Shown here: positions 1-7,200 of the stretch, in pieces
Layout of the letters: every line of letters begins with the position of its first letter
Numbering within the stretch: the stretch's first letter is position 1
NCBI GenBank assembly: GCA_946482565.1
Contig: CAMLSB010000079.1
Coordinates: 1-7,869, forward strand
Reading direction: 5' to 3'
Length of the DNA stretch: 7,869 nt
Source: an uncultured Lysobacteraceae bacterium
GTDB taxonomy: Bacteria; Pseudomonadota; Gammaproteobacteria; Xanthomonadales; Xanthomonadaceae
The notes under the pieces: generated by a model
Seen by the model: the letters and a program-made list of their open reading frames with translations, nothing else
What the model was told of the DNA's origin: nothing
The model's database searches: none
Translations under genes and position numbers: made by a program

Positions 1-120
1 ATCTGGATCCTGCGCAAGCTCCTGCACGGCATGGACGAGATCGGCGCGATGGAGTTCCTGCTCGACAAGATGAAGACCACCAAGTCGAACGACGAGTTCT
101 TCGCTTCGATGAAGCGCTGA
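1..120 (+). CDS. rho: Transcription termination factor Rho, C-terminal 39 residues (5' truncated by window)
   Basis: This is the end of the hexameric RNA-dependent ATPase/helicase that terminates transcription at C-rich, unstructured transcripts. Frame 1 is open from the first base to a TGA at 118-120. The peptide begins [19 protein letters not shown], continues with [20 protein letters not shown], and ends there. The WxLRK segment, the [10 protein letters not shown] segment and the terminal [11 protein letters not shown] pattern match the extreme C-terminus of proteobacterial Rho (in E. coli it reads approximately MWILRK, AMEFL, TKTNDDFF, MKRS). The ATPase and RNA-binding domains lie outside the window. 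The gene converges on the minus-strand operon and is followed by two hairpins. The assignment is from recalled family sequence; a homology search was not possible, but the match is close across the whole stretch. Confidence 0.95.
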   Translation: MWILRKLLHGMDEIGAMEFLLDKMKTTKSNDEFFASMKR

Positions 121-132
121 AGGCCGGTTCCA

Positions 133-154
133 CCCGGCGCCGCGAGGCGCCGGG
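133..154 (+). other. Perfect 9-bp hairpin with GCGA tetraloop, just after rho
   Basis: The arms 133-141 (CCCGGCGCC) and 146-154 (GGCGCCGGG) pair perfectly around a GCGA loop, a stable GNRA tetraloop on the plus-strand RNA. It begins 13 nt after the rho stop codon. No U-tract follows directly, so on its own it is not a classical terminator. It could protect the rho mRNA 3' end or assist the downstream terminator. Its GGCGCC core also occurs in both arms of that terminator, so alternative pairings are possible. Confidence 0.6.
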
Positions 155-158
155 GCAT

Positions 159-188
159 GAAAAAGGGCGCCGATCGGCGCCCTTTTTC
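159..188. terminator. Bidirectional intrinsic terminator, perfect 30-bp palindrome between rho and the M4 protease gene
   Basis: Positions 159-188 form a perfect inverted repeat with a GATC centre (172-175). The GC-rich stem (165-171 GGGCGCC with 176-182 GGCGCCC) is flanked by A5 at 160-164 and T5 at 183-187. RNA from either strand therefore has a strong GC hairpin followed by a U-tract. It lies 39 nt after the rho stop and about 20 nt after the M4 protease stop (208-210). This is the arrangement expected between convergent genes that share one terminator. Confidence 0.9.
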
Positions 189-207
189 GTTGTCGCGGCC
201 GGCTGGC

Positions 208-1821
208 TTACATCACGCTGACGGCGGACCACGCCGCGGCCACCGCGTTGGCCTGGGCCGAGCCCGCGCCGTACAGGTCGGCGGCCGCGCTCAGCGTTGC
301 CGCGCGCGCGCCGGCGTAGTCGGTGTTGCTGGTCATGTAGACCGTGAGCGCGCGATACCAGATCTTGCTCGCCGCCGTCCGGCCGATGCCGGTGATGGCG
401 GTATTGCCGTCGCACACCAGCGAGGCCTGCGTCACCCCGAACTGCGCGAAGCCGGCCGGGACCACTGCGCCTTCCGCGAGCAGGTAGAAGAAGTGGTTGG
501 CCACGCCCGAGCTGTAATGCACGTTGAGGTCGCCCAGCGTGGACGAGTAGCAATCGGGGGAGATGCCGTCCAGGCTCGGCTTGAACATGTAGCGCAGCGC
601 GTAGTAGCCCGGATTGTTGGGGTAGAGCTTCTCGCCGATCATGTAGTCGCCCGGATCGTTCGGGTTGGCGGTGTGCCATTCGACCATCGTGCCGTTGATG
701 TCGGAGCTCGCCTCGTTCAGGCCGCCGGACTCCCTGCTGTAGACCAGGCCCGCGGTACGGCTGGTCACGCCATGCGACATCTCGTGCCCGGCGACGTCCA
801 GCGCGACCAGCGGGAGGATGGTGACGCCGTTGTCGCCGTCGCCGAAGGTCATGCAGAAGCAGGAGTCGCTCCAGAACGCGTTCTGGTAGTTGCGGCCGTA
901 GTGCACCCGGCTGACCGCGCCGACGCCGTCGTCGGCGATGCCGTGGCGGCCATGCACGTCGAGGTAGTAGTCCCAGGTGGCGGACACGCCGTAGTGCGCG
1001 TCGGCGGCGACGGTCGCCGCATCGTTCAGCGCGCCGTTGCCCCAGGTGTTGTCGGCGTCGCTGTAGATCGAACCCATGCCTGTCTGGCGCAGGCCCATGT
1101 TGGTCGTGTAACCGCCGCCGCGGGTCAGGTCCTTGAGCTGGTAGACGGTGCCGCACTTCGCGCTGTCGAGGGCCACGACGCCCTCGGTCAGGCTGTTGCC
1201 GGTGCCGACCGCGGCCACACCGCCCGTGCAGGAGTCGCTGTCGCGGCCCGGCTTGGCGGTTTCGATGCCATCCCAGCGATCCAGGATCTCGCCGCTGTCG
1301 GCGTCGACCATGTAGTGCATTTCACGCGGCGTCTGGTCGGCGCGGAAGCCCGACAGGACGACTTCGTAGGCGAGCTGCGGCGAGGCGCCGCGCGCGTACA
1401 CGACCAGGCGCGAGTTCGGCGCTTCGCTCATCGCGCCGGCGAACTCGCTGTTGGCGATGCCGATCGCGCGGCCGCTGGCGATCGCGGGGACGACGCCCGG
1501 CCGCGCCGTCGTGTCCAGCGTCTGGCTGACGCCGAGCGCCTGGCCGTTGCGCGAGTGCAGCACGAAGTCGCCGCCGATCATCGGCAAGCCCTGGTACGTG
1601 CGGCCGAAGCGGACGTGCTCGGTGCCGTCCTTGTCGACGATCGTCGCCTCGGGCACGAATTCATCGGCCGCGGCCTGGTGCGCAAGGCGCGCGACGGCGC
1701 GACCGGCGAGCATGGACTGGGCACGGACGACGACGGCGTCGCGCTTGGCCGCGGAGGCCGGGGTCGCAACGACGAGCGCGGAGGCGATGGCGGCGCTCAG
1801 GAGGCAGGTTTGGAGTTTCAT
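208..1821 (-). CDS. Secreted M4 (thermolysin/vibriolysin-like) zinc metalloprotease preproprotein
   Basis: This 537-residue preproenzyme has a signal peptide (residues 1 to about 24, MKLQTCLLSAAIASA... ending ASA). An FTP-type propeptide region follows (about 50-100, with HVRFGRTYQGLPMIGGDF), then a PepSY-like segment (about 150-190). The mature catalytic domain should begin near residue 202. Zinc ligands and catalytic residues are complete: HEMSH gives H346, E347 and H350; E370 lies in SGGLNEASSD; H435 lies in DLNVHYSSG. The 24- and 89-residue spacings from H346 equal those of thermolysin (H142, E166, H231). The C-terminal helical region (GIGRTAASKIWYRAL) is vibriolysin-like. No C-terminal PPC or P domain is present; the protein ends right after the catalytic domain. 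It should be exported by Sec, probably released by type II secretion, and self-processed. The ATG at 1821 overlaps the stop of the upstream gene as ATGA and has a GGGGA ribosome site. It is the last gene of the operon. Confidence 0.95.
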   Translation of the reverse strand: MKLQTCLLSAAIASALVVATPASAAKRDAVVVRAQSMLAGRAVARLAHQAAADEFVPEATIVDKDGTEHVRFGRTYQGLPMIGGDFVLHSRNGQALGVSQTLDTTARPGVVPAIASGRAIGIANSEFAGAMSEAPNSRLVVYARGASPQLAYEVVLSGFRADQTPREMHYMVDADSGEILDRWDGIETAKPGRDSDSCTGGVAAVGTGNSLTEGVVALDSAKCGTVYQLKDLTRGGGYTTNMGLRQTGMGSIYSDADNTWGNGALNDAATVAADAHYGVSATWDYYLDVHGRHGIADDGVGAVSRVHYGRNYQNAFWSDSCFCMTFGDGDNGVTILPLVALDVAGHEMSHGVTSRTAGLVYSRESGGLNEASSDINGTMVEWHTANPNDPGDYMIGEKLYPNNPGYYALRYMFKPSLDGISPDCYSSTLGDLNVHYSSGVANHFFYLLAEGAVVPAGFAQFGVTQASLVCDGNTAITGIGRTAASKIWYRALTVYMTSNTDYAGARAATLSAAADLYGAGSAQANAVAAAWSAVSVM

Positions 1822-2417
1822 TGCGGTATCCCCGTTTGGATGCGTGCTGGTGTGTGCGTGTTTGCGGTTCGTGCTTGCGGTTGGTGCGTCTGGTGTTTCC
1901 GGTTTTTCGTCAGTACCGGCGCGGGTGGCTGCAGCGTCGCGCCGTCGAACCAGGAGACGCGCAGGACCAGCCCGCGCGGCGAATACCCGATGAAGCCGTA
2001 GCCGCTCTCGGGCTCGTGGGCGAGCGTGTAGCGGTCCGCGAGCTGCCGGCTTTCGACCTCGATCAGCATCCCCAGCGATTCTGGACGCTCAAGGCCGGCG
2101 TTGTAGGCCTGGAGGATGGCCTTCGCCTGGTTCGCGAACGGGATCGCCTGGCGCTGGCCGCGATGCGCCGCGTCGAAGAACTGGCGGTAGTAATACGTGG
2201 GCTGGCGCAGTCGCGGCAGCGTGCGCAGCACGGCCGTGCCGACCGCGCATACGCCGCCATCGGCATCGCGCCCGATGCACACCGCCTGGCGCGCGCGCTC
2301 GGCCGCGCGCGATGCGTCCGCGATCGCGATCGCGTTGTTGCGCTGCCAGAACGCGAGGAGTTCCTGCTCCAGCGCGGGAGTCACCTGCTTCCAGGCCGGG
2401 AGGACCTGGAAACTCAC
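1818..2417 (-). CDS. Uncharacterised 199-residue protein with GNAT acyltransferase-like features
   Basis: I do not recognise a named family. The start is a GTG at 2417-2415 with AGGGGA 7 nt before it; it overlaps the EF-hand stop as GTGA. The frame stays open upstream, but that part is a shadow of the EF-hand gene. There is no signal peptide, so the protein is probably cytoplasmic. Residues 44-65 (QAVCIGRDADGGVCAVGTAV) look like a beta hairpin. Residues 75-105 hold an aromatic YYYRQFF stretch followed by a helix. Residues 115-150 (GMLIEVESRQLADRYTLAH, then GYGFIGYSPRG) resemble the closing strand-helix-strand of GNAT acyltransferases, where an alpha helix leads to a GF-x-IG strand. A clean acetyl-CoA loop (Q/RxxGxG/A) is not evident, so enzymatic activity is doubtful. 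The last 34 residues (from about 166) are basic, low-complexity and use unusually A-ending codons. The stop overlaps the protease start as ATGA. Confidence 0.8.
   Translation of the reverse strand: MSFQVLPAWKQVTPALEQELLAFWQRNNAIAIADASRAAERARQAVCIGRDADGGVCAVGTAVLRTLPRLRQPTYYYRQFFDAAHRGQRQAIPFANQAKAILQAYNAGLERPESLGMLIEVESRQLADRYTLAHEPESGYGFIGYSPRGLVLRVSWFDGATLQPPAPVLTKNRKHQTHQPQARTANTHTPARIQTGIPQ
1829..1833 (-). promoter_or_regulatory. Ribosome binding site of the M4 protease gene
   Basis: On the minus strand GGGGA ends 7 nt before the ATG at 1821-1819. It lies inside the 3' end of the upstream GNAT-like reading frame. It fixes the protease start, which also places the signal peptide correctly at the N-terminus. 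I looked for a promoter in the 100 bases upstream and saw no convincing -35/-10 pair. Confidence 0.65.
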
Positions 2418-2944
2418 GGCGACTTCCCCTGCGGCTTGCGCGGCGCGACGGCCAGGCGGCCGACGAGCGCCATGTATTCGTCGAACTCCAGCCGCTGGTC
2501 GCCGTTGCGGTCGAAGCTGGCCAGCGCCGGCGCCGACTTGCCGGCGCGCTGCACGAGCAGCAGCTTGCCGTACTCGCCGGCATCGATGCCGCCGTTGTGG
2601 TTGGCATCGACCTTGTCGAACTGGGTGCGCAGGCTGGCCTCGACCTTGTCTTCCGCGCGCTGCCGGACCGAGTTCCAGCCCTGGCGGAATTCGGCTTGCG
2701 ACAGGGCGCCATTGTGGTCCGCGTCCCAGGCCTTGAATGTCGCATCGACCGCGGGCTCGCGCGGCGCGGCTGGCGCGGCTGGCGCGGCTGGCGCGGCTGG
2801 CGCGGTGGCCTGCACCGGCAGCGCGCGCTGCGGTTGCGGTTGCGATTGCGATTGCGGCTTCGCAGCCGCCGCCTGCGCGCAGGCCTGCGCCGACGCGCAC
2901 GCGAACGCGAGACCGGCGAGCGCGAGGACGAGGCGCCGGCTCAC
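2414..2944 (-). CDS. Secreted or periplasmic three-EF-hand calcium-binding protein
   Basis: The protein has 176 residues. An Arg-containing N-terminus and hydrophobic core (MSRRLVLALAGLAFACASA) form a signal peptide, with likely AxA cleavage in the ASAQACAQA region. Residues 28-63 are a disordered linker of QSQSQPQPQ followed by AAP repeats. Three EF-hand loops follow: D74-E85 (DADHNGALSQAE), D113-E124 (DANHNGGIDAGE) and D145-E156 (DRNGDQRLEFDE). The calcium positions 1, 3, 5, 9 and 12 are filled with D, N, S or E in all three. The third loop has Gln at the usual Gly position 6. No enzymatic domain is visible; the role is probably calcium sensing or buffering outside the inner membrane. The GTG start at 2944 is set by GGAGG 7 nt upstream and overlaps the previous stop as GTGA. 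The stop at 2416-2414 overlaps the next GTG. The earlier in-frame extension is a shadow of the TIGR03032-like gene. Confidence 0.9.
   Translation of the reverse strand: MSRRLVLALAGLAFACASAQACAQAAAAKPQSQSQPQPQRALPVQATAPAAPAAPAAPAAPREPAVDATFKAWDADHNGALSQAEFRQGWNSVRQRAEDKVEASLRTQFDKVDANHNGGIDAGEYGKLLLVQRAGKSAPALASFDRNGDQRLEFDEYMALVGRLAVAPRKPQGKSP
2425..2430 (-). promoter_or_regulatory. Ribosome binding site deciding the GTG start of the GNAT-like gene
   Basis: On the minus strand AGGGGA ends 7 nt before the GTG at 2417-2415. It sits within the last codons of the EF-hand gene. It supports the GTG rather than any earlier in-frame start, and fits coupled translation through the GTGA overlap. Confidence 0.65.
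2763..2806. repeat. 9-bp tandem repeat (GGCGCGGCT), about 4.9 units
   Basis: Four perfect copies start at 2763, 2772, 2781 and 2790, and a fifth, degraded copy starts at 2799. On the coding (minus) strand the unit encodes Ala-Ala-Pro-type triplets in the linker between signal peptide and EF-hands. Unit number could change by slippage without shifting the frame. Confidence 0.85.
2829..2857. repeat. 6-bp tandem repeat (TGCGGT/TGCGAT) encoding Gln-Pro/Gln-Ser
   Basis: Two units with GGTT followed by two with GATT sit between TGC spacers, plus flanking partial units. They encode the QSQSQPQPQ stretch after the signal peptide of the EF-hand protein. Like the neighbouring 9-bp array, it can change length in frame. 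Confidence 0.75.
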
Positions 2945-4224
2945 GAGGCGGCCTCCGCCGGGATTTCCGACTCGAAGGTGATCAGGTCGCGGATTTCCGG
3001 CGTGCGCAGCCCGATCATCATCGGGTTGCGCACGTTCGGCAGGAAGCTGATGTCGAAGATCTCGGTGATGTCGCCCTCGAACCGGATCCAGTTCATCACG
3101 TCGCCATTGGTCAGCGACACGATCTGCACCCCGCACCACGGCTCGGCGTCGCGCTTCTTCAGTTCCTCGTCCAGCTGCAGGCCCTCGAAGCGCTGGTTGC
3201 GCGGCTTCGACAGGCCCACCGCGGCGACGTTGCCGATGATCGACAGGCCGCGGGCGAAGCCGGGCACGAACGCCAGCGGGACGAACTTCTTCTTCTCCAT
3301 GTCGACCCAGCCCAGGTGGCCGGTGCCGGCATTGAGCAGCCACAGGCGGCCGTTGGCCCAGCGCGGCGAATGCGGCATCGACAGGCCTTCGCACACGATC
3401 TCGTCGGTCTCGACGTCGATCACCACGCCGCCATCGTGGCGGCGGTCGCGCCAGCCGTCGACGGTGTCGCTCTTGCAGACCGCGGTGACGTACTTCGGCC
3501 GGCCCTCGACCATCGCCAGCCCGTTGAGGTGGCAGCGGTCCTCCGGCGCGAGCTTGCTGATGAACTTCGGCTTCCAGATCGCCTTGAAGCTGTGCGTCTG
3601 GCTCAGCTCGGCCAGGCACGAGTACTTCGTGTTGACGAAGACCACCTTGCCGTTGCTGCGGATGCCGAGCTCGTGGATGTCGAGGTCGCCGATCGTCTGC
3701 GCGTTGCGCGGCACGTAGCACTTGTCGAACTGGCCGTGGATGACCTCGTTCGGGCGCAGCACGTTCTCGAAGCGCCACAACTGGTACAGGCCGCCGAGGT
3801 AGATGCGCTGCGCATTGCCGACCACGCCCATCGCGCGCTCGAAGATGCGCTCGAAGAACGAGACGCGGCCCTGCTTGTCGCTGCCGACCAGGTAGATGCG
3901 GCCGGTCTGGTACGACGAGATCGCCAGCGAGATGCGGTTGCTCGAGAGCCAGCCGGCGAGCGCGCGCGAGCAGGTCTTCTCGACCTTCATGCGCGTGATG
4001 TCGCGCGCGGGCGCCGGCGGCGGCGCCGCTGGCGCGGCCACTGCAGCTCCGGTGGACGGCGTCGCGGCCGGCGCTTCGACTGGCGCCTCCGCCGGCACGT
4101 CCGCCGTGACCGCGTCCAGCCCGGTTTCCAGTTCGGCCTGGTCGCTGGCCTCCTGGATGCCCGCCTGCTGCGGCTCGCCTTGCCTGGTCACGTCCTGCCC
4201 CGCGTCCCGTTCATCCGTGTCCAT
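2941..4224 (-). CDS. TIGR03032/DUF4915-like conserved protein of unknown function
   Basis: The protein has 427 residues and no signal peptide or membrane segment, so it is probably cytoplasmic. Residues 1-75 are an acidic, then Ala/Pro-rich, disordered extension. The conserved core runs from about 80 to 415. Its features include ISSYQTGRIYLVGSD, LGGLYQLWRFENVL, CYVPRNAQTIGDLDIHELG, FVNTKYSCLAEL, LAPEDRCHLNGLAM, GWRDRRHDGGVVIDV, GLSMPHSPRWANGRLWLLNAGTGHL and RNPMMIGLRTPEIRDLI. These strand-rich, evenly spaced blocks match my recollection of the TIGR03032 (DUF4915) family and suggest a beta-propeller-like fold. No function is established for the family as far as I know. The ATG at 4224 overlaps the autotransporter stop as TGATG, with only a weak ribosome site, so translation probably depends on termination of the upstream gene. 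The in-frame extension beyond 4224 is a shadow of the barrel-coding region. The stop overlaps the EF-hand GTG. Confidence 0.88.
   Translation of the reverse strand: MDTDERDAGQDVTRQGEPQQAGIQEASDQAELETGLDAVTADVPAEAPVEAPAATPSTGAAVAAPAAPPPAPARDITRMKVEKTCSRALAGWLSSNRISLAISSYQTGRIYLVGSDKQGRVSFFERIFERAMGVVGNAQRIYLGGLYQLWRFENVLRPNEVIHGQFDKCYVPRNAQTIGDLDIHELGIRSNGKVVFVNTKYSCLAELSQTHSFKAIWKPKFISKLAPEDRCHLNGLAMVEGRPKYVTAVCKSDTVDGWRDRRHDGGVVIDVETDEIVCEGLSMPHSPRWANGRLWLLNAGTGHLGWVDMEKKKFVPLAFVPGFARGLSIIGNVAAVGLSKPRNQRFEGLQLDEELKKRDAEPWCGVQIVSLTNGDVMNWIRFEGDITEIFDISFLPNVRNPMMIGLRTPEIRDLITFESEIPAEAAS
2952..2956 (-). promoter_or_regulatory. Shine-Dalgarno GGAGG deciding the GTG start of the EF-hand gene
   Basis: The minus strand reads GGAGG, 7 nt and then GTG (2944-2942). 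This is the strongest ribosome site in the window. It places the start exactly where the signal peptide begins, so the non-ATG start is well supported. Confidence 0.8.
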
Positions 4225-7200
4225 CACCAGCTGTAGCGCACCACGACCTGGCCGCCGCGGACGTTGTCCACCGCGCCGCCATCGGCCCAGTTGAGGCCCG
4301 CCGTGGCCGAGAGGCCGCCCTTGCGCACGCCAACGCCGAGTTCGGCCAGCGTTCCCGAGCCTTCGACCGAGGTGCTCCCGGAGAAGGTGTCGGCGATCGT
4401 GAAGCCGCTCTTGCCGTCGAACTCGCGGACCGCGCTCAGGGAGCCGTAAGGCGTCCATGTGAAGCCGTTGCCTGCGGCGAAGGTGCGGCTCAACGCCACG
4501 CCGACGCGGCCGCGCTCGGACTCGCCGCCGTCGATCGCCATGGAGACCTGGCTGCCGGACAGCGGGCCGACCTTGTCGATCTTCGAACGCGTGTACTGCA
4601 CCTGCGGCACGATGTCGAAGCCGCTCGCGGACCATCCGGTGAAGCCGGCCTCGATGCTGGACGCCGAGGCTTCCGCGGTCGCGTCACGCTCGCCGGACGA
4701 ACCGTGCAGGCGTGCATTGATGTTCATCGTGCGATGCGACACGTCGACGTAGAAACGCTGGCCGGTCCAGGTGCCGTACAAGCCGACGCCATGCTGCTTC
4801 AGGTGCGTGCTGCCGGCGCCGCCATCGAGCCGTTGGTCGCCATCGGCGTTGCCGGCGAGCAGGCCAACGCTGAGGTTGTTGCCGAACGCGAAGTCGACGC
4901 CGACCTCGCGGCCGCGGTTTTCCTGCTTGAATCCGAAGCCCTGGCTGGCGCCGAACCCGCTGCCTTCCGGCGACAGGTTGCCGTTGTTGCTGTAGACGCG
5001 CAGCCACGGCGAGATGCCGACGCTGCCGTCTGCCGGCGGCGCCAGCAGGCCCATGCGCTCGCTGCGCGTGCCCACGGCGCTGTTGACCAGGCTGTGCATG
5101 CCCTGCGCCAGCGAGGCGCCGAGCACGCCGGTGCCGTTGAGGCCGTTGACGTCCACCGCCGCGGTGAGGACGTTCGCGCCGCCCACCGATGTGGTGTGCA
5201 GCGTCACGCCGAGATCGAGGAAGTTGGTCGCGTCGAAGTTCAGCACCTGCCCGCCGACGAAGCTGCCGGCCGGCACGTTGCCGCTGACCGCCACGACCGG
5301 CATCGCTGCACCCTTGAGCATCGTCGGGGTGCCGTCGATGGAGAGGTTGATCGCCTGGGTCGTGCCGTCCACGACGTTGCCGTCGACATACAGCAGGTCG
5401 GCGCCGCCGTTGAGCACGCTGAGGTCGAGGTTGATCGCGCCGTCGCCGCCGAGATCGCCGAGGACCACGAGCATGTCGTCCGGCGCGCCGTCGACGAAGT
5501 CGATGACGCCGTCGTTCACCAGCGGCAGCGGATTCGCCGCCGCGACCAGCGCCGTCGGGCCCGTGCCCATGTCGATGACGCCGTAGCCGTCGGTGCGGAT
5601 CGTGCCGGTGTTCTCGAAGCTGTTGCCGGCCGAGGCGCTGCCGCCGAGGTAGATGCCGGTATGGGACAGGTGCAGCGTGCCGCCGTTCTCGATGCTGTCG
5701 TCGGCACCGAACGTGATGATGTTGCCGTAGATGTCGCCGCTGTTGACGATGTCGTTGGCGCCATGGCTGCCGAGGACCGCGATCGCCCCGGAAGCCGGGG
5801 CGTCGACGCCGATCGTGCCGCTGTTGACCAGCGTGGCGGTGCCGGCGGTCGAGGACATGGCGACCGCGATCGCCTGGTCCGGATGCGACGCGGTAATCGT
5901 GCCGGAGTTCTCGACCAGCACGTCGTAGTAGGCCGAAGCGAACACGCCGACCGCCGTCCCGCCCGGACCGGCCGTGGCCGAGATGTTGCCGCTGTTGGAA
6001 ACCTCGACGCCGTAGGTCGCGAACGCGGCGACGCCCGCGGCCAGGCCGTAGGCCGTCGACGCGCTGATGTCGCCGGAGTTGTGCAGCACGGAGTACGCGC
6101 CGCCGTCCAGGTACACGCCGTAGGCCCCGTAGTAGCCGGTGGCCGACGTGTCGCCGGACGTCGTGGCATCCAGGTAGACGCCACGGGCGAGCACGCCGTA
6201 GGCGGTGCCGTAGGTCGCGGTGCTGTCCACGTCGCCACTGCTGGCGATCGTCGCGGTGCCGGCGCTGGCGCGCGCGAAGATGCCGACCGAGCCGCCGATG
6301 TAGGTCGAGGCATGCACGTCGCCGCTGCTGTCGATGGCGACGTCGCCGCCGCTGGTCGTGGCGAAGATGCCGATGCCCTGGCGCCCGCCGTCGGCCGAGA
6401 TGTCGCCGCTGTTGTCGATGGCGATGTCGCCGCCGGTGGTCTTCGCCAGCATGCCGAACGCGTAACCCAGGTACGCCCCGGAGTAGTACGAGGCGATCGA
6501 GCCGGCGTTGTCGACCATCACGTCGCCCTGGCCGGACGTCGTGCGCATGCCGTACGACACCCAGGCGTCCGCGGCGATGTCGCCGGAGTTGGACGCATTG
6601 GCGCCCATCATGCCCGCGGTTTCCATGCCCACGCCGATGTAGGGGCTGTAGACGTGGATGTTGCCGCTGTTGCCGGAGGCCGCGCTGCCGTTCTGCGAGC
6701 TGGAGACGATGCCGTACGCGCTGTAATAGCGGATCGCGTTGTTGGAGGCGTCGATGTCGCCGGAATTGGTGACGCTGGCGTCGCCGTTGAAGGACAGCGC
6801 CATTGCGCCGTAGGCCATGCCGCCGGAGAGCGCCATGATGCCGCCGGCATTGTCCGCACTCGCGTCGCCGTCGGCCGTGGCCACGATGCCCGTCGCGGCA
6901 CCGCCGGTGGCCAGCGCGGCGATGAGGACGTCGCCGCTGTTGATGACGCTGGCCGAGCCGCCGGCGCCGAGCGAACGCGCTTCCGCGCCGCTGCTGGCGC
7001 TGAAACTGACCGCGTACAGGTAGCCGGAGCTGTCGATCGAGACGTGGGCGCCCTCGGCTCCCGACATCGCGAGGATCGCGGACGCGTAACTGCTCGAATA
7101 GGTGTTGCCGTAATCGTCGGTGGCGGCGTAGCCGGCATAGACGCTGCCGGAATTGTCGACATCGACGCCACCCGGCGCGCGGGCATAGATGCCCGTGGCC

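Noticed and set aside
121..207. Small RNA, tRNA or attachment site in the rho-protease gap
   Set aside because: The 87 bases are fully explained by two hairpins. No promoter, tRNA fold or mobile-element end is visible.
157..2001. A 614-codon open frame on the plus strand, antisense to the M4 protease gene
   Set aside because: It is Arg/Val/Ala-rich, has no recognisable domain and starts inside the terminator. It mirrors the high-GC codon pattern of the protease gene, whose catalytic motifs are intact.
1818..2900. Reading the GNAT-like frame as a 360-residue protein
   Set aside because: The first 161 residues are an Arg/Ala-rich shadow of the EF-hand gene. The GTG at 2417 has a good ribosome site and a GTGA overlap.
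2882..2944. Lipoprotein signal (lipobox) in the EF-hand protein, using the Cys at residue 16 or 22
   Set aside because: The residues before these cysteines (LAFAC, SAQAC) do not fit the usual L-A/S-G/A-C pattern. An AxA signal peptidase I site is the better fit.
2414..3778. Reading the EF-hand frame as a 454-residue protein starting near 3778
   Set aside because: The part before 2944 is a frame-shifted shadow of the TIGR03032-like gene. The signal peptide and GGAGG site place the start at 2944.
2737..4236. Long plus-strand open frames (for example 499 and 468 codons) opposite the TIGR03032-like and EF-hand genes
   Set aside because: They have low-complexity Arg/Ala/His composition without motifs. 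The minus-strand genes have ribosome sites, overlaps and recognisable domains.
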